Positions 21,682 to 34,100 of a stretch of DNA of 64,000 nt are shown here, piece after piece. The stretch spans positions 2,946,147 through 3,010,146 of the forward strand of contig NC_054389.1 of assembly GCF_001625195.1 (NCBI RefSeq). The letters are read 5' to 3'. The notes under the pieces were generated by a model. It saw nothing but the letters and a program-made list of their open reading frames with translations. It had not been told where the DNA came from and ran no database searches. Source of the DNA: Drechmeria coniospora (lineage: Eukaryota; Ascomycota; Sordariomycetes; Hypocreales; Ophiocordycipitaceae). Each line of letters begins with the position of its first letter. Position 1 is the first letter of the stretch. A program made the position numbers and the translations under genes.

Positions 21682-23014
21682 ATTATTCTCCCTCCTATAG
21701 GGACCGTCTTAGTACTGTTTTAGAGACTCCTTAGCTAGTATTATTTAATTTAATTTAGGTAGACTTACCTTATTATATTATTCCTACTATTAGTTTAGTT
21801 ATCCTTTGCCTTTAGCTTATTAATTTAATTACTATTATGTCTTTTGTACTTAATTATTATTGTATTGTACTTACTAGTTGGTATTGCCTTAGGCTATTAA
21901 TTAGTTACTATAGTGCTTATTGTATTTATACCTGTTACTATACTATACCTAATGCGGCTTTAGGTTTTAATACCCTAGGGATTTTGGCCTAAGGCTATTG
22001 CTTTAATATATATATCTTATTATATTTTTATTAACTTCCTTTTTCTTTTCTTTTCTTCTTTAAAACTACTACTATAATAATTTAATAACTCTTTAGTAGT
22101 ATTTAATAATAATAGTAATAGTAATAATAATAATAGTAGTAATAATATATCCTCTTAATACTTAGTATAACCTCTTTTTGTAAGCGTTTTGCGTTAAGCG
22201 GGACCTTAGCCTCTCTTAGGACTAATAGCCCTAGTTACTAGTATAGGGAGGCCTAGCGTTAGTCTATATAGAGGAGGGCTTTCTTATAGCTTTAGGATAG
22301 AATCCCCTTAGGTAAGTCCTTCTTTATATCCCCTTTTACTAATAGGGCTAGAGCTAGGGCTTCCTTATATAATAATAATAGTAATATAGGTAGTATTAAT
22401 AGTATACTAACTCCTTAATAAGTTAATAAAGGTAAGTAGCCTATAGTAGCCTTATATTCCTCTTTACCTCCTTTTTGCCTTTTCCTTAAGTTTATTTAGT
22501 TCCCTTTTTCCCTTTTGCTTTTCTTTTTCTTTCCTCCTTCTCTTTCCCCTTTCCCTTTATTTAAGGAGTTAGTAGGTAAAGCTAAGTTAGTAGCCTTTTG
22601 CCTAGAATATAGCCTACCTATAGGTAGTAGGAGTTCTACTATAAATAAGGCTAGCGTAGTTAAGAGGGCTAGTCCTAAGGATAATACCGGTAAAGGTCGG
22701 GCTCTGCTAAATAATATAGGTAAGGTTAGAGGCGTAGGATTAGTCTTTAAGAGTAGCCCTCTTATAGGAGGAGCTAAGGAGCTAATAATTCCCTATTAAT
22801 ACTAATTTTACATTTAGGTATAACCTTTTTATAGTATTATAGTATAGAATTCTTACTTTTAGTATATAGTATATTTTTATACTATAATTACTATATATAA
22901 GTAGTTTAAACCAAAAGAGCTTTAGGTTTTTTTAACTAACTGTACTTATCCTATAGTTTGGTCCTCCTACTACTAGTAATATAATAAGTAGTATACTACC
23001 TACTCCTAGGTATA
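21456..23014 (-). mobile_element. Gypsy element 3, 3' part (minus)
   Basis: Starts with a 226-bp LTR and continues with sequence homologous to 52260-53568 of Gypsy 1 in reverse: the CTATAGGAGGG purine tract next to the LTR and a Lys/Gly-rich coding stretch (KGKGKGEG..KKKK type, minus strand near 22510-22570). The plus-strand open frame 22515-22799 is probably a shadow. Copia A starts at 23015; the remaining Gypsy 3 sequence reappears at 36936. Confidence 0.75.
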
Positions 23015-23748
23015 TATTAAAATACTAGTATTTATACTAGTAAGACTACCTAAATAGGATACTATCCTATTAGTACTAGTAGTAGTACTACTAGTACGAA
23101 TGCTATACTATACTGTAAGTATCGGTAAGTATATTGAGTTAACTAATAGTATATAATATACTACTTCTCCGAACTATAACTTAGAGCAATATATAGTGGT
23201 ACTACTACTAACTAACTTACTACTGTAATATAACCTATATAGGTAGTAGCTAGTTAACCTTTAGAGCTAATTAATCGGAATAATAATTGTAGCTCTTCTA
23301 ATTACTACTAGCGCTTACTAGCCTATAATACTAACTTAGGCCGGACTACCTATTTATTATATATAGAATTAGCTAAGCTAATAACTAAAACAATTTATCT
23401 AACCTTATAACGGAAGCAGTTAACTAATAAGTAACAAAACAGTTATCTAACTATATAATAGTTTTAGCTATTAAGCTATAGTATAATAGCGCCTTTAATC
23501 TATAATAGAATTTCTGATTAAGCCGTTATTAGGGATTGTTTTATAGATATAAATAGCTACTCTTTTCCTATACTATAGCTAGAAGAAATAATTGTATTTA
23601 TTTATATAATTTGGTACTACTAATAGTATACTCTTACCTAGTTACTAACTAGTACTCCCCTTATTGCTATTATTAATAGTATAATTAATTTACTAGTCCG
23701 TATAATATATTTTTACTATCCCCTCCTCTTGTATATTAATTATAAAGA
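23015..23748 (+). repeat. Copia A 5' LTR (734 bp)
   Basis: TATTAAAATACTAGTATTTATAC ... TATTAATTATAAAGA, then the primer-binding site GGTTATATGCCCG. Matches 36202-36935 in length. Confidence 0.88.
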
Positions 23749-24039
23749 GGTTATATGCCCGAAAAGATTATAATTAATCCCCTAAAGTTAATCTATGCAA
23801 CTTACTAAGTTACCTACTAGTACTACTAGTAAATTGTATAATAATAACTGTTATAACTTACTAAGTTACCTACTAGTACTACTAGTAATTCTTAGTCGAA
23901 CCTAGTAACTTACTAAGTTACCTACTAGTACTACTAGTAATTCTTAGTCGAACCTAGTAACTTACTAAGTTACCTACTAGTACTACTAGTAATGCTTGGT
24001 CTCTAAGCTATAGTTCTTATTTCTACTAGTACTACTAGT

Positions 24040-24776
24040 TGTTAAAATACTAGTATTTATACTAGTAAGACTACCTAAATAGGATACTATCCTATTAGTA
24101 TTAGTACTAGTACTACTAGTATAGATACTATACTATACTGTAAGTATTAGTAAGTATATTAAGTTAACTAATAGTATATAATATACTACTTCTCCGAACT
24201 ATAACTCGGAGCGACGTACGGTAGTACTACTACCGACTAACTTACTATTGTAATATAACCTATATATATAGTAGCTAGTCGACTACTGGAGCAAATTAAT
24301 CGGTACGATAATTAGTACTCTCCCAATTGCTACTAGTGCTTACTAGCCTATAATACTAACTTAGGCCGGACTACCTATTTATTATGTAATGGAATTAGCT
24401 AAGCTAATAACTAAAACAATCCATCCAACCTTATAACGGAAGCAGTTAACTAACGAGTAACTAAAATAGTTATCCAACTATATAATAGTTTTAGCTATTT
24501 AAGCTATAGTACAATAGCGCCTTTAATCTATAATAGAATCTCCAATAAAGCTGTTATTAGGGATTGTTCTATAGATATAAATAGCCGCTCTTTTCCTATA
24601 CTGTAGCTAGAAGAAAAAATCGCATTCGTTTGTATAACTCGGTACTACTAATTATATACTCTTGCCTAGTTACTAACTAGTACTTCCCTTATTGCTATTA
24701 CTAACAGTATAATTAATTTACTAGTCCGTACGATATACTTTTACTATCCCCTCCTCTTGTATATTAATTGCAAAAA
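24040..24776 (+). repeat. Copia B 5' LTR (737 bp)
   Basis: TGTTAAAATACTAGTATTTATAC ... TATTAATTGCAAAAA with an intact terminal TG. Followed by GGTTATAAG, the start of the primer-binding site. Confidence 0.93.
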
Positions 24777-24785
24777 GGTTATAAG

Positions 24786-24953
24786 TGTTATGGTATCGGG
24801 CTTAGCCCGATATAGGAGAACGGAGGGAACTAAGGGACCCACTAGGAGGAACGCGCACAACTAGAAGCCCTAGTTGTTAAGTAGCTTTCCCTCTAAGTCT
24901 TTTAATAAACATCATTAAGAGTCCTAGAGCAGTCGCCTAGCGACTCCGTAACA
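24786..24953 (-). mobile_element. 171-bp-family element inside the Copia B primer-binding site, duplication ATAAG
   Basis: TGTTATGGTATCGGGCTTAG ... GCGACTCCGTAACA, 168 bp, flanked by ATAAG at 24781-24785 and 24954-24958. Removing it restores GGTTATAAGCCCGAAAGGAC. Well preserved: both terminal dyads (TATCGGGCTTAGCCCGATA and AGTCGCCTAGCGACT) are intact. Confidence 0.9.
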
Positions 24954-25406
24954 ATAAGCCCGAAAGGACTATAATTAATCCCCTAGAATTAATCTATATA
25001 ACTTACTAAGTCGCCTACTAGTACTACTAGTAAATCGTATAAGAACGACTATTATAACTTATTGAGTTACCTACTAGTACTACTAGTAACTCTTAGTCTA
25101 ACTTAGGAACTTACTAAGTTACCTACTAGTACTACTAGTAACGATTGATTGACTTCTGTAACCTACTAGTACTACTAGTAATTCTTGGTCGAACTCTGTA
25201 ACTTATTAAGTTACCTGCCAGTACTACTGGTAACGCTTAGTTATCTCCAAGCTATAGTTCTTATTTCTGCCAGTACTACTGGTAACGCTTAGTTGTCTCT
25301 AAGCTACAGCTCCTCTTCCTACTAGTACTACTAGTAGGAGACCTAACTACTAGTATTACTAGCTAGGTAAGTAAGGTAAGACTGGAATCTAGCTACTAAC
25401 TAGAAA

Positions 25407-26370
25407 ATGGATCCTAATAACTAAGGTTAGAATACTAACTTATTGGAAATTGAAAAATACCTTCGAGAACAATAAATGCAAATCGATAAACTGCTATAGT
25501 AACTTAATACTATAGTCCCAAGGATATAGGAACGGCTAGATTTAATAGAGTTTACCCTTAGTACTAGTACTACTAGCAATAATAGGGTAGAGGATTCCTA
25601 TACTAATTATGCGTTAAATAAAAAGGCATTTGACTTCCCTGAATATATAAAACTTAAAGGCGCTAAAAACTATAAGCAATAGGAGCAATCCCTAGTAATA
25701 TAACTTTAAGCTCTTAATCTAAAAGGCTTTTTGGATAAGCCCTCTATTACAATAAGCTTTTTAGGTAGGAATTAGACTAATTTACTTATACTACTATAGG
25801 ATAGTTATTCGAAAGAAATCTTAGTATTAACTATATATATTAAAAATCCGACTTAAATTTATCTATTGCTAAAGAAGTATTACTACAAAGGATATAAAAA
25901 CAAACGTTCCAACCTATATAAGGCCTACTATAACCTTATATTTAAGGGGTATAAAGGCATACTTAATGCATTTAATACTAAATTTAATAGTCGACTTACT
26001 AGGCTACTGCTAGCCGGTACAATAATTAATCTATTAAACTAAACTAGTTATTATCTTGCAACAGTTAAACCTATATTTCCATAATAGGCAGCTATTTAGG
26101 AAAATAACCTTATATCCTCTAGAGCCCTAGGACTTAAATCGGATATCTTTAACCTACAATACCTTATAGCTAACCTACTAAAAGAAAATCTTTATTCTAG
26201 TACTACTAGAATAAATACATTTAGTTACTAGGTATCTTAAGGACCTAAGAAAAAGAAGAAGGGAAATAAGTTTAATAAATCTAACCAATCGAGTTAACTT
26301 AATAAATCAATTTAATCCAAGAAACTAAATAAATCTAACTAATCGACTAAGCAACCAAAGGATACTATTA
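25407..26370 (+). pseudogene. Copia B gag
   Basis: ATG at 25407-25409 (MDPNN). Reading TAG as Q: EIEKYLREQ, IDKLLQQLN, a UBN2/Copia-gag-like core with FPEYIKLKGAKNY and LKGFLDKP, and later FNTKFNSRLTRLLLAG. It ends in the basic low-complexity tail KKKKGNKFNKSNQSSQLNK. No CCHC zinc knuckle is visible. In-frame TAG/TAA codons abolish expression. Confidence 0.8.
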
Positions 26371-26499
26371 GTTTCCTAGTTAGTAACTATAGCCTAACTA
26401 TTAGCTATATAGACTTACCTAATTCCTACTAAGAATCAGATACCGATTTTACTTAAGAATTAGAGATATTACCCAACATAAATAATATCGGTACACTAT

Positions 26500-26760
26500 A
26501 TAGTATTACTAATACTAATATATATAATAAGGGCCTAATCTATAATACTAGCTCGACCTACCATTTAGTAAACAATTAGTTTAAGTTTTTAAATTTCCAA
26601 CCAATTGCAAAATCCCAGTTAAAACCAATTATAACTAAAGGTAGTCCTATCTACCCTAGTGGAATTAGAAATATAGAATTTATAGTATTAATTAATACTA
26701 ACCTACTAACCTATAGTATACTTATACTAAAGGAGGTACTATATATTCCGAAGCTAGAAG
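26500..26760 (+). pseudogene. Copia B protease region
   Basis: Reads LIYNTSSTYHLVNNQFKF where Copia 1 has LYDTSSTCHLVNN, so the catalytic Asp is Asn here (G-to-A). It continues with ITKGSPIYPSGIRNIEF, aligned with Copia 1. Confidence 0.8.
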
Positions 26761-26975
26761 TTAATATTATTAGTAGGATATATTACTACGGATTAAGGGG
26801 AATACTTATTAAGGAATCCCTATATAACTCGAACCGAAAAGTATACGGCCTACTAAACTTCCAAAGGTACAGCTTCTTCCTACAATAAGAAGGTCTAAAT
26901 ATACTTACTTTAAATAAGTCGGATTCAGCCTACTTTAGCTACTATAGTAGCTACGGAATAGTAGTAGAAATTCCT

Positions 26976-27329
26976 TTGCAGCAACCTTCCTGGGCTAACG
27001 AGGCAGAAGACTATACGGTACCTAGATCGGTACCTAGGTCGGTACCTAGATCGGTACCTAGGTCGGCACCTAGATTAGTACCTAAGTCGGTACCTAGTCC
27101 TATACCAAGACCGGGACCTAAACTAAGACTAGGTCCTAGCCCAACTATTAGTTCGGCTAGTATAAGGGACCTTACTAAGGCTACCTTATATAAAGACCCT
27201 ATAGAGGACCTAGTCCCTGTAGAGGCAACAGACCTACTAGTAGCCCCAACTACTAGTACTAAGGAACAGGCTATTCCGACTACTAGTACGGAATCCAGCA
27301 ACCAGTCTTACCAAAGACTATTGCAATAA
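26976..27329 (+). pseudogene. Copia B VPRS-repeat linker
   Basis: A 117-codon open stretch with five tandem (S/A)VPR units over a GGTACCTAGATCGGTACCTA DNA repeat, then DLTKATLYKDPIEDLVPVEA and ESSNQSYQRLLQ. It lies between protease and pre-integrase and is part of the polyprotein. Its minus-strand open frame (27011-27301) is a shadow. Confidence 0.75.
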
Positions 27330-28250
27330 GCAGGCATTTAGTATATACGACTAGGATATATTAGTTTGCTACTTTTAAAAAAGACTAGTAAAATTACTAG
27401 TAGGCTACCTAACTTTACGTCTATTAAGGTTACCGACTTCCAATGCATTGCTTATATACAGGCAAAATTAACAAGACGCTAGTTAAGGGAACCAATTAAG
27501 GACCCAGACTATACACTTAACTTAATCGAAGGGGATACATTTAGGATTAAACCTATATCCTATAATCGAAAATCTATTGGATTAATATTAATTAATCGAA
27601 AATCCTAATTCCGTTAGGTATATATCCTACCTAATAAGGAAGGACTAACAATTCTCCAGGCTATAAAGAACTTCTTTTAAAGCCTAAAAATATACTATAG
27701 CCGTTACCCAAAAAGGCTATTCTATAATAGAGGACCTAAAATCAATATATTATTATAGGACTAGTTAGGTACTAAAGGAATACTAGTCAATACGTCTTAC
27801 CCGTATACCCCTAAACAAAACGGACTTACCGAACGGTCTATACAAGTTATCCTAGACTAGCTATAAGTAACTATAATTTAGGCTGGCCTCCTACTTTTCC
27901 TTTAGTCTACTATACTTCCTGCTATAGTTAACCTAGTTAACTATACTGCAATTACCAATAGGGACCTAAGCCCCTACTAATTGCTTAAGCAGGAACTATA
28001 AGGGCTAAAAACACCACTAAACCTTACAGCCTATAAGGCTATTAGTACCTACTGCGAAGTCCTAATCCCTTATTAGAAACGGATTCAAAGTACTAAATTA
28101 GCATAACGCACAGAACTAGTAAGGCTACTAGCAATACTAGGTTTAAAAATATACCTTATATATATACCTTCCAGAAGGGCAGTTACAAAAACTACCTTCC
28201 TAAAAATCCTAGAAGGTATTAGCCCTATCTCCCAAGGACTCTAACGACTA
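27330..28250 (+). pseudogene. Copia B integrase
   Basis: Pre-integrase segment near 27330-27480, then GDTFRIKPISYNRKSIGLI, QFRQVYILPNKEGLTILQ, and NTSYPYTPKQNGLTERSIQV, matching the Copia 1 integrase. TAG/TAA codons interrupt it. Confidence 0.82.
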
Positions 28251-28449
28251 CTAAGTCCTAGTCCCTAAGGACTAGAGTTAGAGGGGGAAATTAAGATAGA
28301 AGATTATATCTTACAAACTACCTCTAGTCCCCAAACACCTAGGGAGACAGAGGGGGTCAATAGACCTACCAGTCCTACTAGGACCAGTAGGCTGCAAGAA
28401 GCCAACGGACCAACTAGTCCTACTAGGACTAGTACAATAAAGGGGGTCC

Positions 28450-28640
28450 TGTAACGATATCGTATATCGTACTCTTCTTCTGGCCTACCCTATACTCTTC
28501 ATCACGTAATGCGCGGACCACCTATGTATATGGCCCCTTCCTCTCCGCACTTACTGTTTTCTTTCTCTTTTCTTCTTCCTTAGTTCGAAAATTCTATAGT
28601 CTTTGCACATACTGCCTTCCTGCTAGTTAGCATCGTAACA
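28450..28640 (+). mobile_element. 191-bp TG...CA element, type copy, duplication GGTCC
   Basis: TGTAACGATATCGTATATCG at the left and TAGCATCGTAACA at the right; the first nine bases form an imperfect inverted repeat. Flanks are GGTCC at 28445-28449 and 28641-28645; the empty site exists in Copia A as GGGGGTCCTAGCCTAGC. Nearly free of RIP, with CACGTAATGCGCGGACC retained. Solo LTR or miniature element. Confidence 0.9.
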
Positions 28641-28645
28641 GGTCC

Positions 28646-30445
28646 TAGCCTAGCTAACGGAGGATCTACTAAATACCTCCCTTCTAAATGCACTAGAACT
28701 AAAAGACAACCCTAACCTAATGGATCTTAACCTAACGTATTGGATCCAGGACCTATACTACTAGGCTAAAGCAAAGCAAATACTAGTTAGCAGTAAGCCT
28801 ACTAGCTAGAAGTAGGTACTTAAGTTAGACAACAAAGACCAGTAGATAAGTACTATATTCTTAGAATTCCAGTAACTTATCCAGGCAGGGGTATTCTACT
28901 TTATTCCTCTTAAAGAAATACTAACTAGTCGGAGACTTCTAAAAAGTAAACTTATACTATAAGTTAAAAAGGATTAGTAGAATAACCCCATTAAATTTAA
29001 GGTACAACTAGTAGCTAAGGGATTTATACAAATTAAAGGCCTCGATTATATAGAGACTTTTGCAACTACTAGTATTCTACCTACCTAGAGGATACTATTA
29101 GCCCTAGCTGCCTAGAATAACTAGTATATTGAGCAAATTGACTTTGTTAGTACCTGCCTAAATAGTAAGCTACCTAAAGTCAATTATCTTAAAATTCCCA
29201 AGGGACTAAAAGCATTTATTAGTCTTAATAAGAATAATAATTTAGCTAAGCTACTAGCTAAGCTAGGCTACAATCTAGTAGTTAAATAAGGTATCCTTTT
29301 AAAAAAGGCACTCTACGGCCTAAAACAGGACCTAAAGAGTAGTAGGAGGTACTAGCCAAACTACTACAACAATATAAATATAGCCCTCTTATATTTAATC
29401 CGGCTATCTACTATAATAGTACTACTAGTACTTATATAGTTAGCTATATCGACGATTGCCTACTTATTGGACTAGACCTTGCATATATCAACCAGCTAAA
29501 ACAGTAACTACATAAGGTTTACCCAATTAAAGACCGCAGGCAGGCCGCTTTCTTCCTAGGCATATAGATTAGTCAAATAACTAAGGGTATTACTCTTAGT
29601 CAAAAAGGGTATATTAAGGAAGCCCTATCCCGATTTAGGCTAACGGAGGCCAAGGCAGTAGTAATCCCACTACAGCCAAAAGTACTTAAACAGGCTATTA
29701 TAACGCCCCTTCCTCCCTTATCCGCTACCGACCAACTGGTATACCAACAAATAGTAGGGACTCTAATGTACCTTATGCTATTAACCCAACCAGACATAGC
29801 CTTTGCAATACAATAGCTATCTCGGTATATACACTAGGCTACTAGCCTATAGCTATTAGCTAGCAAGAACCTTCTTCGATATTTAAAAGGAACTATAGAC
29901 CTAGCTATTTACTATTAATCTAGGTCTGAGTCTCCAGTACCCAATTTATCTGGATTTTCCGATAGCGATTTTACAGGTAACTTAGATTCCTTTAAGTTAA
30001 CCTATAGGTACCTCTTTACCTTAGCAGGAGGACCTATCTACTGGAAATCAAAAAGGGCTAGTACTATTGCTCTTTCTACTATAGAGGTAGAATTAAATAC
30101 CCTATTGGAAGCTATTCGGGAACTTAAATAGCTAGATAGTCTATTTACTAAAATAAGTAAAGGTCTCCAAAAACCTATTCCACTATTATATAACAATAAT
30201 GGATCTATCTCTAATACCAATAACCCCAATCAGCATAACCGAACAAAGTATATATTGCTAAAGTTCCGGTATATACGGCAAGAAGCAACTAACGGACTAA
30301 CCAAAATTAGCTACCTAAATACTAAGTCCATACCTACCAATAGCCTTACTAAAGCTCTTACTACTAATCTCTTCTAACGCTACCTTAGCCTACTAGGTCT
30401 CTAAGGAATCCCCATTTAGCAGTAGTTATACTAGCTAAATAGAGG
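28646..30445 (+). pseudogene. Copia B reverse transcriptase and RNase H
   Basis: Continues directly after the 191-bp insertion. RT N-terminus near 28850, then LLKKALYGLKQ near 29300 and SYIDDCLLIGL with YIDD at 29445-29456 intact. RNase H near 30050-30230 (STIEVELN, YNNNGSISNTNNPN) carries Asp-to-Asn changes. The minus-strand open frames at 29600-29797 and 30038-30229 are shadows. Confidence 0.88.
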
Positions 30446-30448
30446 GAG

Positions 30449-31185
30449 TATTAAAATACTAGTATTTATACTAGTAAGACTACCTAAATAGGATACTATC
30501 CTATTAGTATTAGTACTAGTACTACTAGTACGAATGCTATACTATACTGTAAGTATTAGTAAGTATATTAAGTTGACTAATAGTATACAATATACTACTT
30601 CTCCAAACTATAACTTAGAGTAACGTACGGCAGTACTACTACCAACCAACTTACTACTACAATATAACCCATACATATAGTAACCAGTCGACTACTAAAG
30701 CAAATTAATCGGTACAACAATTAGTACTCTCCCAATTACTGCTAGCACTTACCAGCCCATAATACTAACTTAGGCCGGACCACCTATTTATTATATAATA
30801 GAATCAGCTAAGCTAATAACTAAAACAATTCATCCAACCTTATAACAAAAGCAGTTAACTAATAAGTAACTAAAACAGTTATCTAACTATATAATGGTTT
30901 TAGCTATTTAAACTATAGTACAATAGCGCCTTTAATCTACAATAGAATCTCCAATAAAGCTATTATTAGGGATTGTTCTATAGATATAAATAGCCACTCT
31001 TTTCCTATACTATAGCTAAAAGAAAAAATCGCATTCGTTTATATAATTCAGTACTACTAATTATACACTCTTGCCTAGTTACTAACTAGTACTTCCCTTA
31101 TTACTATTACTAACAGTATAATTAATTTACTAATCCGTACAATACACTTCTACTATCCCCTCCTCTTGCGCATTAATTGCAAAGA
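30449..31185 (+). repeat. Copia B 3' LTR (737 bp)
   Basis: Preceded by AAATAGAGGGAG. TATTAAAATACTAG ... CTCTTGCGCATTAATTGCAAAGA. Equal in length to the 5' LTR. Confidence 0.93.
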
Positions 31186-31190
31186 CTAGT

Positions 31191-34100
31191 AACGCTTAGT
31201 TATCTTTAAGCTATAGCTCCTCTTCCTACTAGTACTATTAGTAGGAGACCTAACTGCTAGTATTACTAGCTAGGTAAGTAAGGTAAGACTAAAATCTAGT
31301 TACTAACTAGAAAATAGATCCCAATAATTAAGGTCAGAATACTAACTTATTGGAAATTAAAAAATATCTTTAGGAATAAATATAAATCGATAAATTGCTA
31401 TAGTAACTTAATACTATTGTCCTAAGGATATAAGAACGACTAAATTTAATAAAGTCTACGCTTAGTACTAGTACTACTAGTAACAATAGGGTAGAGGATT
31501 TCTATACTAATTATACATTAACTAAAAAGGTATTTAACTTCCCAAAATATATAAAACTTAAAGGTATAGAGAACTATAAGCTATAGGAGCAATTCCTAGT
31601 AATATAACTTTAAGCTCTTAATCTAAAAGGCTTTCTAGATAAGCCCTTAATTATATTAAGCTTTTTAGGTAGGAATTAAGCTAATTTACTTATACTACTA
31701 TAGGATAGTTATTTAAAAGAAATCTTAGCATTAACTATATATATTAATAATCTAACTTAAATTTATTTATTATTAAAGAAGCATTACTGCAAAGGATATA
31801 AAGCCAAACGTTCCAACCTATACAAGGCCTACTATAACCTTATATTTAAGGGGTTTAATAGAATACTTAATGTATATAATACTAAATTTAATAGTCGACT
31901 TATTAGGGTACTGTTAGCTAGTGTAATAATTAATTTAGTAGACTAAACTAATTATTATCTTATATTAGTTAAACCTATATTTCTACAATAGGTAGCTATT
32001 TAGGAAAATACCCTTATATCTTCTAGAGCCCTAGGACTTAAATTAGATATCTTTAACCTATAATACCTTATAGCTAACCTACTAAAGGAAAATCAAAACT
32101 CTAGTACTATTAGAACGAATATATTTAATTACTAAATATCTTAAGGACCTAAAAAAAAGAAGAAGGAAAATAAGTTTAATAAATCTAACTAATTAAGCTA
32201 ATTTAATAAATTAAACTAATCCAAAAAACTAAATAAATCTAACTAATTAACTAAGCAACTAAAGGATACTACTAGTTTCCTAGTTAGTAACTATAGCCTA
32301 ACTATTAGCTATATAGACTTACCTAATTCCTACTAAGAATTAAATACTAATTCTATATAAGAATTAGAGATATTACCTAACTTAGATAATATTAATATAC
32401 TATATAGTACTACTAATACTAATATATACAATAAGGGCCTAATCTATATTACTAGCTTAACCTACTATTTAGTAAACAATTAGTTTAAGTTTACGAACTT
32501 CTAACTAATTGCAAAATCCTAATTAAAACTAATTATAACTAAAGGTAGTCCTATCTATTTTAGTACAATTAGAAATATAGAATTTACAGTATTAATTAAT
32601 ACTAACCTACCAACCTATAGTATACTTATACTAAAGGAGGTACTATATATTCCGAAGCTAGAAGTTAATATTATTAGTAGGATATACTACTATAGATTAG
32701 GGGGAATACTTATTAAGGAATCCCTATACAACTCGAACCGAAAAGTATATAGCTTACTAAACTTCTAAAGGTATAGCTTCTTCCTATAATAAGAAGGTCT
32801 AAATATACCTACTTTAAATAAGTTGGATTTAGCCTACTTTTACTACTATAGTAGCTATAGAATTATAGTAGAAATTTATTTGCAATAACCTTCTTGGGCC
32901 AATAAGGCAGAAGACTATACGGTACCTAGATTAGTACCTAGGTCGGTACCTAGATCGGTACCTAGGTCGGTACCTAGAATAGTACCTAGGTCGGTACCTA
33001 AATTGGTACCTAAGGCGGTACTTAGTCCTATACTAAGACCGGGACCTAGACTAAGACTAAGTCCTAGCCTAACTACTAGTTCAGTAAGTATAAGGGACCT
33101 TACTAAGGCTACCTTATATAAAGACCCTATAGAGGACCTAGTCCCTATAGAGGCAATAGACCTATTAGTAGTTCCTACTACTAGTACTAAGAAACAGGTT
33201 ATTCTAACTACCAGTACGGAATCCAGTAACTAGTCTTACTAAAAACTATTGCAATAAGTAGGCATTTGGTATATACGACTAAAATATATTAGTTTACTAC
33301 TTTTAAAAAAGACTAGTAAAATTACTAGTAGGCTACCTAACTTTATATCTATTAAGGTTACCGATTTCTAATATATTACTTATATACGGGTAAAATCTAT
33401 AAGACGCTAGTTAAGGGAACTAATTAAGGACCTAGACTATATACTTAACTTAATTAAAGGGGGTATATTTAGGATTAAACCTATATCCTATAATCGAAAA
33501 TCTATTAGATTAATACTAATTAATCGAAAATCCCAATTCCGTTAGGTATATATCCTACTTAATAAGAAAGGACTAATAATTCTTTAGGCTATAAAGAACT
33601 TCTTTTAAAGCCTAAAAATATACTATAGCTATTACCTAAAAAGGTTATTCTATAATAGAGGACCTAAAATTAATATATTGTTATAGGACTAGTTAGGTAC
33701 TAAAGGAATACTAGTTAATACGTCTTACCCGTATACCCCTAAACAAAACGGACTTACCAAACGGTCTATACAAGTTATCCTAGACTGGCTATAAGTAACT
33801 ATAATTTGGGCTAACCTCCTACTTTTCCTTTAGTCTACTATACTTCCTACTATAGTTAACCTAGTTAATTATACTACAATTACTAATAGGGACCTAAGCC
33901 CCTACTAATTGCTTAAGTAGGAACTATAAGGGCTAAAAATACTACTAAACCTTATAGCCTATAAGGCTATTAGTACCTACTATAAAGTCCTAATCCCTTA
34001 TTAGAAACGGATTTAAAGTGCTAAATTAGCATAAGGTATAGAACTAGTAAGGCTACTAGTAACACTAGGTTCAAAAATATACCTTATATATATACCTTCC

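Larger units (their letters stand above)
24040..31185 (+). mobile_element. Copia B: complete Copia retrotransposon, duplication CTAGT
   Basis: 7146 bp with two 737-bp LTRs (24040-24776 and 30449-31185) and a perfect 5-bp duplication CTAGT (24035-24039 and 31186-31190). Nested in the Copia A leader. It has itself been hit by a 171-bp element inside the primer-binding site (24786-24953) and a 191-bp element between integrase and RT (28450-28640). Subtracting these and their duplications gives about 6.8 kb. Gag ATG (25407) and RT YIDD are intact; the protease Asp is mutated and many stops are present. Confidence 0.95.

Noticed and set aside
22515..22799. Plus-strand 94-codon frame MLFFFFPPSL...
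   Set aside because: Reverse of a Lys/Gly-rich coding stretch in the Gypsy 3' region; the same region of Gypsy 1 is read in the other direction.
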